DNA of 64,000 nt from Bin87 sp965232895. GTDB lineage: Bacteria; Chloroflexota; Dehalococcoidia; Lucifugimonadales; UBA3495. A program made the position numbers and the translations under genes. Of this stretch, positions 26,162 through 35,604 are shown piece by piece. Location: contig OZ247430.1 of assembly GCA_965232895.1 (NCBI GenBank), positions 3,782,001 to 3,846,000 on the forward strand. The letters are read 5' to 3'. The notes beneath the pieces were generated by a model. The model was not told the DNA's origin. It saw only the letters and a list, made by a program, of their open reading frames with translations, and did not search any database. The number at the start of each line of letters is the position of its first letter. Position 1 is the first letter of the stretch.

Positions 26162-27700
26162 TCAGGCCGGCTCGGCGTCGGCAGATCGGGGTTCGAAACG
26201 AATCAGGGTCGCGTCAGCCTCTCCGGCCTCAAGCCGGACGGCGGCCCAATCGGCGATGCGGCTCCCGGCTATCCAGGCAATCCCCCGGGGAGTCACTACC
26301 AGCGGGATCCGCTCCCTCCAATGGCGGGGGATCCCGGCATCGATGAAAATGTCCTGCAGCTTGCGGGTGCCGGACATCCCCAGCGGCTGCATCCGGTCGC
26401 CCGGTTGCCAGGTGCACACTATGGCGCCTTCCCGCAGGGACTCGGAAGACAGGTAGGCGGCCATCGGGTTCCCCGTATCCAGCGGAGTGGCCGAATTGAC
26501 CCGCACCGACTCGGCAGTGACCTCCCATCCGTCGCGCCTGGTGACGGCCACGGCGATGGGCCCCCAGGGCAAGGTGAGCCGGAACTCCCGCACGGCGTCG
26601 GGATACGGGCAGTCGTCGGCCCGGGCGGTGCCGGACAGGGTGGCCCACCGGGCGCCCACGGCGAATCGAAATCCGCGCGGCAGCTCGATGACCTTCCCGG
26701 AGCCCGGCGCGGAGGCGGCCTCGGACATGGCCGCCAGGTGCCGCTCCGTCAGGCGATGTTCGTGCCCGGTGACCGCGATCCAGGCGCGCCGCAGGATGAT
26801 GTGAAGGAGAGCCGGGTGCGTTTCGGAGAGGGCGTTCCGATCAAGTGTGAGGGTTCCGTCTTGGGTCACGGGCCCGGCGACTACCTGGGTCCAAAGTTGA
26901 TCGGCCTGGTGTTCCATGTAGTCAACCTGCGCGGCCGCGGTGCGGGAAATCCTTCCCAAAGCGTCCACTATCCGTGGATTCAGCTGTTCTTTCAAAGCTG
27001 GCATGAGGTCGAGGCGAACGCGGTTTCGGGCAAAGTCGCGCATGTAGTTGGTGCTGTCGTCGCGGTAGTCGATGCCGTAATTCCTGCAGTACGAGGTGGT
27101 GTGATGCCTGGTCAGGTCAATGAGCGGGCGCCAGACCTTCAAGTCCGTTTGAGGCGCGTCATGGCCGTGTGGTGGCGTGGAATACGGCCAGGGGTCGAGT
27201 TCGCTCATTCCGCGCAGGCCGTGGAGGCCGCTGCCCCGGGCCATGTGGAGCAACACGGTTTCCGCCAGGTCGTCGGCGGTGTGACCCACCGCGACCAACC
27301 GCGCGCCGACTTGATGGGCCACACGAGCCAGAAAGCCGTAGCGAACGTTGCGAGCGGCCTGCTCGAAGGAGCTGATGCCATGCTCGCGCTGGTATCCCGC
27401 AACGTCCACTTCCTCGAAGATGCACTCTGGCCACATCCGGCGCACGAAATCAGCGTCGTCGTAGGTCTCCTGGCCGCGGAAGTCATGCAGCAGGTGGGCG
27501 GGTTGGACTTTGAAGTCGAACCGGCGACTGGCCCTGCTGAGCACATTCATCAACGTGCAGGAGTCCGGCCCGCCCGACACACCGGCAACCACGACATCGC
27601 CTGGCTCCAGCCCGGCGCGTCGCGCTGTGGTGATCGCCGTGGTGTGCAGCCGGTATGCGGGCCAAAATCCGCGATCGTGCCGCCGTTTGTTGCGTCCCAA
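26162..27700 (-). CDS. tilS: tRNA(Ile)-lysidine synthetase
   Basis: It converts C34 of the CAU-anticodon isoleucine tRNA to lysidine using ATP and lysine. The product is 512 aa if TTG 27700 is the start; the frame is open further upstream but overlaps the preceding gene and reads as non-family sequence. The PP-loop motif SGGPDS is at 42-47, followed by VQPAHLLHDFRG, VAVGHTADDLAETVLLHMARGSG (the HTADDxAET signature) and RPLIDLTR. TilS substrate-binding domain ~300-390 and C-terminal TilS_C ~430-510 (GDRMQPLGMSGTRKLQDIFID) are complete. Start choice is uncertain because the ribosome site is weak. Confidence 0.9.
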   Translation of the reverse strand: MGRNKRRHDRGFWPAYRLHTTAITTARRAGLEPGDVVVAGVSGGPDSCTLMNVLSRASRRFDFKVQPAHLLHDFRGQETYDDADFVRRMWPECIFEEVDVAGYQREHGISSFEQAARNVRYGFLARVAHQVGARLVAVGHTADDLAETVLLHMARGSGLHGLRGMSELDPWPYSTPPHGHDAPQTDLKVWRPLIDLTRHHTTSYCRNYGIDYRDDSTNYMRDFARNRVRLDLMPALKEQLNPRIVDALGRISRTAAAQVDYMEHQADQLWTQVVAGPVTQDGTLTLDRNALSETHPALLHIILRRAWIAVTGHEHRLTERHLAAMSEAASAPGSGKVIELPRGFRFAVGARWATLSGTARADDCPYPDAVREFRLTLPWGPIAVAVTRRDGWEVTAESVRVNSATPLDTGNPMAAYLSSESLREGAIVCTWQPGDRMQPLGMSGTRKLQDIFIDAGIPRHWRERIPLVVTPRGIAWIAGSRIADWAAVRLEAGEADATLIRFEPRSADAEPA

Positions 27701-27713
27701 CCGGTGACCGACC

Positions 27714-28340
27714 CTAATAGGACGTGCGGTTGGGAGGAGTGAGGTGATCCACGGCGTTGTAGGCGGCCAGGCGACGCCCGCGTCGTCCCGAGGTGATGGT
27801 GGTGCGGCTTCCCAGGGAAAGGTCCATGTGGTTGATGTTGGCGAGCGGCAGGTCAATAACGGCGGCGACGATGCACCGTATGGTGAAGTTGTGGGTGACG
27901 GCGATGATCGTATCGTCGGCGTCGTAGCGCTCGTCGATTTCGTCGATTGCTGCCATGGCGCGGAGTTGAACATCGCCCAGGGATTCTCCGCCGGGCATGG
28001 TGACGCTGCTGGCGTCACGCCGCCATCCCTGGTAAAGATCGGGCCAGCCGTCGCGCATTTCCTGGACGGTCACCCCCTCCAGATCGCCCATGTCCATTTC
28101 GATGATGCGGGGTTCGTCGGTGACGGCCAGACCGGACAGGTCGCCGATCGCGCAGGCGACGCCACGCGCCCGTTGCAAGGGGCTGGAATACACCGCTACG
28201 GCATCCCAAGTCAGACCGGCAACGGCGAGTTCCCGGGCCTGGGCGCGTCCCCGAGAGGTGAGGGTCGAGTTGGTGGTGCCCTGCAGGCGGCCCGACGCGT
28301 TGATGTCGGTTTCGCCGTGGCGTACCAGGTGAAGCTTCAT
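27714..28340 (-). CDS. Histidine phosphatase (phosphoglycerate mutase-like)
   Basis: A 208-aa single-domain enzyme of the histidine phosphatase superfamily. The phosphorylated histidine is in LVRHGETDINASGRLQG at the N-terminus. The proton donor region is IEMDMGDLEGV and the second catalytic His is in IIAVTHNFTIRC. It could be a broad-specificity phosphatase, a CobC-like alpha-ribazole phosphatase (relevant to a cobalamin-using organism) or a cofactor-dependent mutase; sequence alone does not decide. It overlaps the upstream CBS-protein gene by 4 nt, giving a tight corC-like/phosphatase/tilS operon. Confidence 0.88.
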   Translation of the reverse strand: MKLHLVRHGETDINASGRLQGTTNSTLTSRGRAQARELAVAGLTWDAVAVYSSPLQRARGVACAIGDLSGLAVTDEPRIIEMDMGDLEGVTVQEMRDGWPDLYQGWRRDASSVTMPGGESLGDVQLRAMAAIDEIDERYDADDTIIAVTHNFTIRCIVAAVIDLPLANINHMDLSLGSRTTITSGRRGRRLAAYNAVDHLTPPNRTSY

Positions 28341-29716
28341 CCTGATGGATCCTCCGGAGGGGCATCCATCATACGCAGGCGCACCTGGTTGATGCGGGCC
28401 CCGGCCATGTCGGTGACTGTAACCTCGAGGTTGCCGGTTTCAACCGAATCGTTTTCGACGGGAAGTTCGCCTAATTCGTGCAGCACCAGGCCGGCAATGG
28501 TCTGGTAATCACCCTCGGGCACCTCGATCCCGCTGGGGTTAAGGCGATCGTTGATCTCTATGATAGTCATCCCGCCGTCCAGCAGGTACGCGCCATCGGG
28601 TTGTTGCGCGATGCTGCTATCGGCGGTCACGGCCGGCGGATCGTCGTCGACGACAGTGCCGACAATGACACCAATGAGCTGTTTCATAGTGACCAGACCT
28701 GCGATCCCGCCGTATTCGTTGGTTACCAGCATCATGGACAGGCGCTGTTCCTGCATGGTGTCGAAGGCGTCGGACACGGTGACGGTTTCGGGGATGAAAT
28801 CAACCGGGCGCATGTTTTCGGTCACTGGATCTTGAAGTCCGATTTCACCGCGGCCCTGAGCGATGAGGACTTCCTTGTTGGAGAGCACGCCCAGTACGGT
28901 CTCCTGGCTGCCCTCGAAAACCGGGAACCGGGTGTGACTGTGCTCCGCATAAAGGGCCAGGAATTCTTCGAGAGTGGTGTCTTTTTCAATCCAGACAATT
29001 TCGGTTCGCGGCGTCATGATCTCGCTGAGCCGTCGATCTCGAAAGTTGAAAACGCGATGCAGGCGGTCGGCCTCGTCCGACTCCACCGCGCCCTGCTGGC
29101 TCGAGAGATCGATCATCATCCGCAACTCGCCCTCGGTGTACGTGGTTTGCCAACCGTCGGACGAGGCGCCCAGGGCTTTGTAGATGAGGCGTGGCACCAC
29201 GGTGAAGAAATAGATGAAAGGCGTGCTCAGCAGCATCGTCCAGCGAACGGGGTATGCCGCCGCCAGCGACCACCGCTCGGAGTAGGTGGCGGCAAGGGTT
29301 TTCGGAGTGATCTCGCCGAAGATGGAGATCGTCACCGTCATGATCAGCGTGGTCAGCAACGCCGCCGAGCCCGCATCATCGAGCAGGTTGGCTGCCACGG
29401 CGGTGCCCAGAGCCGTTGCAAATATGGTGAATGCGTTCTGGCTGAGGAGAATGGTGGCGAAGAATTTTTCGTGTTGCGACAGGACGTTGCTGACCGTTCG
29501 AGCGGCGGCGTTGCCCTGCCCGGCCAGGTACTGGATTCGGAGTTTGTTGACCGACACCAACGCCGCCTCGGCGCTGGTGAAAAACATCACTCCCAAAAAA
29601 CTGATCGCCAGCAGCGTAAGCTGCAAACTCCAGGGCATGGATAAACCGCCGGAGGGTTCCCCCACCTGCAACAAGACGGCCCCAATCGATAAACCGTCGG
29701 GCGCGATGTCCATCAT
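28337..29716 (-). CDS. CNNM/CorC-family membrane protein with CBS pair and CorC_HlyC domain
   Basis: A 459-aa protein. The N-terminal DUF21/CNNM membrane domain (~25-210) has several hydrophobic segments and the family phrase TSAEAALVSVNKLRI. A CBS pair (~225-345: MTPRTEIVWIEKD ... VTMKQLIGVIVG) follows, then the C-terminal CorC_HlyC/transporter-associated domain (~365-450: GMTIIEINDRL, GDYQTIAGLVLHELGELP). Members move or sense Mg2+/Na+ ('hemolysin-like' is a legacy name). It is first gene of the operon with the phosphatase and tilS, and is divergent from tsaD. Confidence 0.9.
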   Translation of the reverse strand: MMDIAPDGLSIGAVLLQVGEPSGGLSMPWSLQLTLLAISFLGVMFFTSAEAALVSVNKLRIQYLAGQGNAAARTVSNVLSQHEKFFATILLSQNAFTIFATALGTAVAANLLDDAGSAALLTTLIMTVTISIFGEITPKTLAATYSERWSLAAAYPVRWTMLLSTPFIYFFTVVPRLIYKALGASSDGWQTTYTEGELRMMIDLSSQQGAVESDEADRLHRVFNFRDRRLSEIMTPRTEIVWIEKDTTLEEFLALYAEHSHTRFPVFEGSQETVLGVLSNKEVLIAQGRGEIGLQDPVTENMRPVDFIPETVTVSDAFDTMQEQRLSMMLVTNEYGGIAGLVTMKQLIGVIVGTVVDDDPPAVTADSSIAQQPDGAYLLDGGMTIIEINDRLNPSGIEVPEGDYQTIAGLVLHELGELPVENDSVETGNLEVTVTDMAGARINQVRLRMMDAPPEDPSG

Positions 29717-29852
29717 CTGGTTGCTATTCCTCCTGGCGACCCCATCGCAACATTGGCCCAGCGCGCGAGGCTCGCCTGATTTAGATTATCAACCAGAAGG
29801 ATAGCATCGCCCGAAATCACACGCAAAGCCGAACGGTGACGGGTTTGCCGGT

Positions 29853-29861
29853 TGATATAAT
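29853..29861 (+). promoter_or_regulatory. Extended -10 promoter element for tsaD
   Basis: TGATATAAT (TGn plus perfect -10 hexamer), 34 nt upstream of the tsaD start. No good -35 visible. Confidence 0.55.
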
Positions 29862-29894
29862 GCCCCGGCGCATTCATTTGGTGGCGGTTGAACC

Positions 29895-30968
29895 ATGTTG
29901 ATTCTGGGCATAGAAACGTCTTGCGACGAGACTGCGGTGGGAATCGTGGAGGACGGCAGGAGTCTTCGCGCCAACGCGATCGCCTCCCAGGCCGCAATGC
30001 ACGCCGCTCATGGCGGGATAGTTCCCGAACTGGCGTCACGGCAACACATCCGTGATATGGAGCCAACCCTGCGGCGGGCGCTGGCGGATGCCGGGGCAAC
30101 CCTGGAAGACATCGACGTGGTGGCGGTCACCCATGGGCCCGGTTTGGCCGGGGCGCTCATCAGCGGGGTCAACACCGCGAAATCGCTGGCGCTGACGCTG
30201 GATGTTCCACTCGTGGGAGTCAACCACCTGGAGGGCCACGTCTACGCGGCCTGGCTGGTTCCCGGCGATGCCTCTCCGGCTGAGGAGCCGGGTTTCCCGC
30301 TGGCGTGCCTGGTGGCATCCGGTGGGCATACGGACCTGATCCTGATGGAAGGGCACGGCGAATATCGCCTGGTGGGACGCACGCGAGACGACGCGGCTGG
30401 CGAGGCCTTTGACAAGGCGGCGAGAGTTCTCGGATTGGGCTTCCCCGGTGGACCGGAAATCCAAAAAGCCGCGGCGTCGCTGGCGGATTTCTCGGAGGAT
30501 GGCGAGCCTTTCACCGAGGCTGCCGCGCCGCTGCCACGGGCGTGGATGCGCGACACGTTCGATTTCAGCTTTAGCGGGGTGAAAACGGCTTTGCTGCACC
30601 GGGCGCAGGACGTGGGACTGTACCCGCAACCGGAGGCGGAGAACTCCGACGCTGACCTGCTGGTGGCGCATCTGGCGTACCAATTCCAGGAATCGCTGGT
30701 GGATGTGATGACGGCCAAGCTGCTGGATATGGCCGACCATTACCAGGCGCGCGGCCTGGTGTTGGGAGGAGGCGTGACGGCCAACGCCCGCCTGCGACAA
30801 CGGGTGCTGGCAGACTCACCGGTGCCGGCCATCATACCCGCGCCGGCGCTGTGCACCGACAACGGGGCAATGATCGCCGCCGGGGCTTTCTACCAGGTGC
30901 AGCGGGACGAGGTCGCAGACATGGCGTTGGACGTGGATCCTTCACTGCCCTTCGGCGCGCCGGTGTAA
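29895..30968 (+). CDS. tsaD: tRNA N6-threonylcarbamoyladenosine transferase
   Basis: A 357-aa TsaD/Kae1 ASKHA protein, which with TsaB and TsaE transfers threonylcarbamoyl to A37 of ANN-decoding tRNAs. The start MLILGIETSCDETAVGIV is invariant in the family. The metal ligands H111 and H115 lie in NHLEGH, and GLVLGGGVTANARLR and CTDNGAMIA follow near the C-terminus. Length is normal. It is preceded by its own extended -10 promoter and is separate from tilS, another tRNA-modification gene on the opposite strand. tsaB, tsaE and tsaC are not in this window. Confidence 0.95.
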   Translation: MLILGIETSCDETAVGIVEDGRSLRANAIASQAAMHAAHGGIVPELASRQHIRDMEPTLRRALADAGATLEDIDVVAVTHGPGLAGALISGVNTAKSLALTLDVPLVGVNHLEGHVYAAWLVPGDASPAEEPGFPLACLVASGGHTDLILMEGHGEYRLVGRTRDDAAGEAFDKAARVLGLGFPGGPEIQKAAASLADFSEDGEPFTEAAAPLPRAWMRDTFDFSFSGVKTALLHRAQDVGLYPQPEAENSDADLLVAHLAYQFQESLVDVMTAKLLDMADHYQARGLVLGGGVTANARLRQRVLADSPVPAIIPAPALCTDNGAMIAAGAFYQVQRDEVADMALDVDPSLPFGAPV

Positions 30969-30980
30969 CGACTGCTCCCG

Positions 30981-31586
30981 TTAGGGTCCGGCTGGGCTAA
31001 CCTCGTGCGCAACCGGTTGTTCCGGGCCGGCGTTGGGCACGGACCGCAGCCGGAGAAGGATGCCAGCGAAAGCGATGAGGTCGGCGTTGTCGGCAGTACA
31101 AGGCGCCTCGACGCTCCAGTTCCAGCCGTCGATACGTACCCGATTTCCGCCCGCGTCGGTAAGGCTGCGCCAGATGATCCAACCCAGCAACACGATGAGG
31201 ACCATCAGCACGGCCGCCATCGCATGCAGGTTGATAATCGGTATGACCACGGCGGGAAGACGGTCGACCAACCAATAGGCCAGCAGGAAATAAGCGACAA
31301 CGCCGCCGGCCAGCAGGATCGCCCATTGCTTCCAGGACAGGCCGCGCCTGGACTCGTTGCGCACGCTGACCGCGGTGACCGTGTCCGCCGCGAACATCTG
31401 GACGACCCGGGAGGATCCTTCCTCCATCATCGAGATGACCCGGCGGTTCGTTGCCACCAACAGCCGGCCTGCGGGCGTGGGCTCGGTCGTCAGGCCGTGC
31501 TCGGGGTCGAGAAACGCAGCCACGTGTTCGCCAGGGAGCAGCTCGACTCCTCTGACGTGAGAAAGGAATGAGACGTGTTTATCCAT
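30981..31586 (-). CDS. Membrane protein with N-terminal PH-like segment, unknown
   Basis: A 201-aa protein. Residues ~10-80 (ELLPGEHVAAFLDPE, LVATNRRVISMMEEG) look like the strand pattern of bacterial PH-type domains that monitor membranes. Two transmembrane segments follow (~87-107 AILLAGGVVAYFLLAYWLV and ~118-138), then a soluble tail. No function can be assigned. It is convergent with tsaD, 12 nt between stops. Confidence 0.5.
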   Translation of the reverse strand: MDKHVSFLSHVRGVELLPGEHVAAFLDPEHGLTTEPTPAGRLLVATNRRVISMMEEGSSRVVQMFAADTVTAVSVRNESRRGLSWKQWAILLAGGVVAYFLLAYWLVDRLPAVVIPIINLHAMAAVLMVLIVLLGWIIWRSLTDAGGNRVRIDGWNWSVEAPCTADNADLIAFAGILLRLRSVPNAGPEQPVAHEVSPAGP

Positions 31587-31921
31587 AGTGGTTCACGGGA
31601 ACGCGTGCGCATGGAATCCTAACACAAGGCGATGAGATTGTTCGGGGTGGCGAACGGTGAACAGACCATGAGCGATTGCCCGGAGGACCAGTCGCCAGAC
31701 ATACAGTCCGGCGACCCATGAATGAAGCGGATGCACGGGTGATGAATTGTCCGCGATCTGCCCGAAATTTTTACTTTTTGAAAAAATTCGATTAATTTCG
31801 CATTTCCGACAACAGGCGCGGGTGCAAGCCCATTTGTTAAATTTCCATTCACGTTGGGGAGGGTATGCCAAGCGTGGGATACGCACGCCTCAACGGATAG
31901 CAGGCTCAGAGTGATTAAGTG
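31587..31921. other. 335-nt intergenic region, probable promoter region of the rsmH-ftsA-ftsZ cluster
   Basis: No gene is supported here. An A+T-rich core at 31765-31810 contains TTTACT (31770-31775), a 17-nt spacer and TAATTT (31793-31798) on the plus strand, a weak sigma-70 match. An open frame on the minus strand (31593-31886) has no family features or ribosome site. No mraZ gene or MraZ-box repeats (TGGGN) are evident. Confidence 0.35.
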
Positions 31922-32944
31922 ATGACACTGGCGCTAATGCACAGGCCGGCTCCTTTTGCCTTGTCGGTTGGTTCAGTGTTGCGCGGATGGCCGACGTTGA
32001 CGTTCTCGACAGGTGAGAACGCCGATTCGGCCGTCCATCACCGTCCGGCGCTCGTGGCCGAGACCCTGGAATGGCTGTCGGTGGGCCCCGCAAGGGTTTA
32101 TCTCGATGGCACGGTGGGAGAGGGCGGACATTCGGAGGCGATTCTCCAGGCTTCCGCTCCGGACGGGAAGGTCCTGGGGATTGATCGTGACCCCCGGTCG
32201 GTGGACACGGCTCGCCGTCGCCTGACCGGTTTCGGCGAGCGGGCACAGATCAGGCACGGCAATTACTCCGACATGAGAGACCTGGCGCGGCAGGCCGAAA
32301 TAGAACGCGTCGATGGCGTTTTGCTGGATTTGGGATTTTCCTCGCGTCAAGTCGAAGCGGCAGGGTACGGATTTTCGTTCCAGCGGGATGAGCCCCTGGA
32401 TATGCGCTACGACACCGCAGGATCAACTGCCGCTGATTTGTTGAACCACACCGACGAGCGCGACCTGGCGGACGTGATCTACCGCTATGGCGAAGAGCGC
32501 CGCAGCCGGGCGGTCGCCCGGGCGATCGTTCAGGCTCGACCCATAACCACGACGGGCCGCCTGGCCTCCGTGGTGGCCCGAGCCCTGGGCGGGCGCCGGG
32601 GAAGCCGGCACCCGGCGACGAGAACATTCCAGGCGCTGCGGATCGCGGTGAACCAGGAATTGATGCACCTCCAAACCGGCTTGGAAGCCGTTCCGGGAAT
32701 GCTGAAATTGGGCGGACGGTTGGTGGTGATCAGCTACCACAGCCTGGAGGACCGTTTGGTCAAGGGGTGGATGGACCGCGAGACTGCACAGTGCATCTGC
32801 CCTACGGAGTTGCCGGTTTGCGCGTGTGACCATGAACCGTCGATGCGGTTCGTCCGTCGGCGCGTGGTCCGGCCTTCCGACGCGGAAACAGCAAACAATC
32901 CGCGCAGCAGAAGCGCGCGCCTCAGGGCGGTGGAGCGCATTTGA
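31922..32944 (+). CDS. rsmH: 16S rRNA (cytosine1402-N4)-methyltransferase
   Basis: An AdoMet-dependent methyltransferase acting on C1402 in the decoding centre (formerly MraW). Up to 340 aa from ATG 31922; homologues begin around VHHRPALVAETLEWL, so the first ~35 residues are an extension or the start is later. AdoMet motif DGTVGEGGHSEAIL, LLDLGFSSRQVE, GYGFSFQRDEPLDMRYD, FQALRIAVNQEL and VISYHSLEDRLVK are all canonical. It leads a reduced division cluster: ftsA follows 64 nt later, with no ftsL, ftsI or mur genes between. Confidence 0.93.
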   Translation: MTLALMHRPAPFALSVGSVLRGWPTLTFSTGENADSAVHHRPALVAETLEWLSVGPARVYLDGTVGEGGHSEAILQASAPDGKVLGIDRDPRSVDTARRRLTGFGERAQIRHGNYSDMRDLARQAEIERVDGVLLDLGFSSRQVEAAGYGFSFQRDEPLDMRYDTAGSTAADLLNHTDERDLADVIYRYGEERRSRAVARAIVQARPITTTGRLASVVARALGGRRGSRHPATRTFQALRIAVNQELMHLQTGLEAVPGMLKLGGRLVVISYHSLEDRLVKGWMDRETAQCICPTELPVCACDHEPSMRFVRRRVVRPSDAETANNPRSRSARLRAVERI

Positions 32945-33008
32945 TCCGTCGCCGGTAATCGATCATTGTTTTTTTGCCATAACCACATTCGACCGAGGTA
33001 ACGCCACA

Positions 33009-34301
33009 ATGCCACAGGAATCGATGTACGCCGCCGTTGACATAGGCACCAGCAAAATTATTTCAATCGTCGCGCGGCTCGGGCCCGAAGGGGAGTTGAA
33101 GCCGTTGGGCACCGGCGTCGCGCCGTCAAACGGTGTGCAGCAGGGCATAATCGACGATCTCAGCGAGGTCAAAAACAGCCTGCAGGAGAGCATCACGGAG
33201 TGCATGCGCTACGTGGGCCGCAATCCCGTCGACCGCTACCATGTGGTGGTGAACGGCGATCACCTGGTCAGCGTCAACTCGACGGAGATGTTGGGAAGCG
33301 GTGAAGAGGTGGTGATGATTACGGAGCAGCGCCTGCGCTCGCTGATGAGCAGCAGTTCCGGAAGCCTGGAACAGCAACTGGATAACCGCAGCGAACAGAC
33401 CCTCCACATGATCCCGATGCGGTACCGGCTGGACGGGATGGCCGGAGTGCGCAATCCGACCGGTCTCGACACCAGCGAGTTGCAGTTGGAGGCCCACATC
33501 GTGCGCGGCATGTCGGTGCCGCTGGGCAACACCGTGCGCGCGTTGCAGTCGTGCAAGGCCAAGGTCGATGGGATGATAGCCCACCCGTTGGCTTCGGCCG
33601 AAGGGGTTCTCACCGCCGACGAGCGTGAGATGGGCGTGGTGGTGGTCGACATCGGAGCCGGAACCATCAAGACGGCGATCTACCGCGAAGGGACCCCGTT
33701 TTTCTCTTCAGTGGTTCCCATGGGCGGTAACCAGCTTACGCGTGATCTGGCCGTGGCGATGCGGGTCCCGTACCAGATGGCCGAGGACCTGAAGGTGCAG
33801 TTCGGGCACGCGCTCCCGGATGCGATTTCGGGGACCGAAGAGGTGCTGATCCCGGCAACCCAGGTGCAGCCGAAACGCATGGTGTTGCGGCGCGAGCTCT
33901 GCGAGCCGCTGTATCTGCGTTCGCTGCAGGTCCTCAAACTGATCAGCGAGGAACTCTACCGGGCTCAGATCGGCGCGATGCCGCCGGGAGGGATCGTATT
34001 GACGGGCGGCGCGTCCCGCATGCCCGGGCTGGCGGAGATGGCTTCGCGAGGCTTGAGGAGCGATGTGCGCGTAGGAATTCCGCTTTGGTATGCGGGATTG
34101 CCGGAATCGCTTCGGCAGCCCGAATTCTCCGCCGTATTGGGCGCTCTGCAATGGGCCGTCAAACACCGCAACCGGGCGGACCAGGAGAGACCGCGCGGTT
34201 CCGGCGAGCGGAACTGGTCCCCGGCTGCGCTTTTCCGTCGGCCCTTTGCCCGTTCCGGCTCCAGGCGCGCCGCCGCCGAACCCGAATTCGAGGACGAATA
34301 G
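33009..34301 (+). CDS. ftsA: Cell division protein FtsA
   Basis: A 430-aa actin-like ATPase that tethers FtsZ to the membrane. ATP-binding motifs: YAAVDIGTSKIISIVA at the start, VVVDIGAGTIKTAIY (~205-220) and GIVLTGGASRMPGL (~330-345). The 1C SHS2 domain lies in ~85-165, placed as in FtsA rather than MreB. The C-terminus (AALFRRPFARSG, then acidic) is a plausible membrane-binding amphipathic helix. ATG 33009 has no strong ribosome site nearby. It is followed at 102 nt by ftsZ. Confidence 0.92.
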   Translation: MPQESMYAAVDIGTSKIISIVARLGPEGELKPLGTGVAPSNGVQQGIIDDLSEVKNSLQESITECMRYVGRNPVDRYHVVVNGDHLVSVNSTEMLGSGEEVVMITEQRLRSLMSSSSGSLEQQLDNRSEQTLHMIPMRYRLDGMAGVRNPTGLDTSELQLEAHIVRGMSVPLGNTVRALQSCKAKVDGMIAHPLASAEGVLTADEREMGVVVVDIGAGTIKTAIYREGTPFFSSVVPMGGNQLTRDLAVAMRVPYQMAEDLKVQFGHALPDAISGTEEVLIPATQVQPKRMVLRRELCEPLYLRSLQVLKLISEELYRAQIGAMPPGGIVLTGGASRMPGLAEMASRGLRSDVRVGIPLWYAGLPESLRQPEFSAVLGALQWAVKHRNRADQERPRGSGERNWSPAALFRRPFARSGSRRAAAEPEFEDE

Positions 34302-34403
34302 ATCAATGCTCACCGGACGCGCGCCACATGTCGAGCGTACCGGAGCAGGTTGAACCTGGACCAAGCGCCAAAATCACCAACCATAACAGGAGGCGAAAAG
34401 ACG

Positions 34404-35546
34404 ATGATTTTTCCCGATAACTCTGCGTCGTGGGAGCCCGCTGAGCGCTTTGATGACACCGACGGGCTGATACCCGAGATCGGACGAGGGGTTCCGCTGA
34501 TAAAAGTGCTTGGTGTGGGCGGCGGCGGCTCCAACGCGGTCAGCCGCATGTATAAGGAAAAGCTGCCTGTGGTCGAGTATTACGCGCTGAACACCGATGC
34601 GCAGCACCTTGCCCGGTGTGACGTGCACTACCGGATCGCGTTGGGCCGCAACCTGACGCGCGGACTGGGCGCCGGCGCGCAGCCCGAACTGGGTCGGCAG
34701 GCAGCAGAAGAGACGCGGACTGAAATCCAGCAGGCGGTCAGCGGCGCGGACATGGTGTTCCTGGCGGTTGGCATGGGTGGTGGCACCGGCACCGGAGCCG
34801 CACCGGTGGTGGCGCAGATCGCCAAGGAATCGGGGGCGCTGACCGTTGCGGTGGTGAGCCGGCCGTTCGGTTTCGAGGCCCAGATGCGGCGTAAGAACGC
34901 TGAGGAGGGTCTGGAACGGCTGCAAAACCACGTCGACACGATGATCGTCATCCCCAACGATCGGTTGCTGGCGATCAACGAGGATCAAGCCGATTCGTAT
35001 TCGTGGGAAGACGCGCTTAGGCTGGCTGACTCCGTATTGCATCAGGGGATCAGCGCCATCGCCGAGGTGGTGACCGTGCCCGGCGAGATCAACGTGGACT
35101 TCGCCGACGTGAAGACGATCCTCGCCGGCGCCGGCCAGGCCTGGCTGTCTATTGGCCGTGGACAGGGCGAAGGACGGGCCAGGGAAGCGGCCCGGCAATG
35201 CACGTCGAGTCCTTTGTTGGATATCTCGCTGGATGGGTCCCGGCGGATCCTGTTCGTCCTGACCGGCGGCAACAACCTGTCGTTGCAGGAGGTCCAGGAA
35301 GCGGCCGCGGTGGTTGAGGAACTGGCGGACCCCAACGCCAACATCATTTTCGGTACCAACCGGGATGCCCGGCTGGATGACGAGGTGAAGATGACAATGG
35401 TGGCGGCGGACTTCCCGGCCGCGATCGAGACCCCGGAAGACGACATCGCCAAGTTGCTGAACGAGATGGATGTCCCGGAAAGAAGGGACTACGAACTCCC
35501 GACGTTCCTGCAGAACCGTCAGAATCGCAGGGGATTTTACCGATAA
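34404..35546 (+). CDS. ftsZ: Cell division GTPase FtsZ
   Basis: A 380-aa tubulin homologue forming the division ring. ATG 34404 has AGGAGG upstream at good spacing. Nucleotide loops: VLGVGGGGSNAVSRM, the tubulin signature GMGGGTGTGAAPV and NDRLLAI. The synergy loop NVDFADVKTIL carries the catalytic acid. After the core there is only a short linker to the C-terminal peptide YELPTFLQNRQ, a recognisable form of the conserved D-I-P-x-F-L tail that binds FtsA. It closes the rsmH-ftsA-ftsZ unit and is followed by a strong terminator. Confidence 0.96.
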   Translation: MIFPDNSASWEPAERFDDTDGLIPEIGRGVPLIKVLGVGGGGSNAVSRMYKEKLPVVEYYALNTDAQHLARCDVHYRIALGRNLTRGLGAGAQPELGRQAAEETRTEIQQAVSGADMVFLAVGMGGGTGTGAAPVVAQIAKESGALTVAVVSRPFGFEAQMRRKNAEEGLERLQNHVDTMIVIPNDRLLAINEDQADSYSWEDALRLADSVLHQGISAIAEVVTVPGEINVDFADVKTILAGAGQAWLSIGRGQGEGRAREAARQCTSSPLLDISLDGSRRILFVLTGGNNLSLQEVQEAAAVVEELADPNANIIFGTNRDARLDDEVKMTMVAADFPAAIETPEDDIAKLLNEMDVPERRDYELPTFLQNRQNRRGFYR

Positions 35547-35568
35547 CCCATCCGTTTCCGACCTCAGT

Positions 35569-35604
35569 GGCCCCCTCTTCTTTCTGGAGAGGGGGCCTAT
35601 TTTT
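35569..35604 (+). terminator. Rho-independent terminator after ftsZ
   Basis: GGCCCCCTCT (35569-35578) and AGAGGGGGCC (35588-35597) form a perfect 10-bp G+C-rich stem with a 9-nt loop, followed by TATTTTTA. It starts 23 nt after the ftsZ stop. Confidence 0.9.

Noticed and set aside
26321..27742. 473-codon plus-strand frame opposite tilS
   Set aside because: Shadow of tilS, which has all its catalytic motifs; the translation shows no domain.
31593..31886. 97-codon minus-strand frame in the region before rsmH
   Set aside because: No ribosome site, no family match, basic and Trp/His/Cys-rich random composition; the region reads better as promoter DNA.
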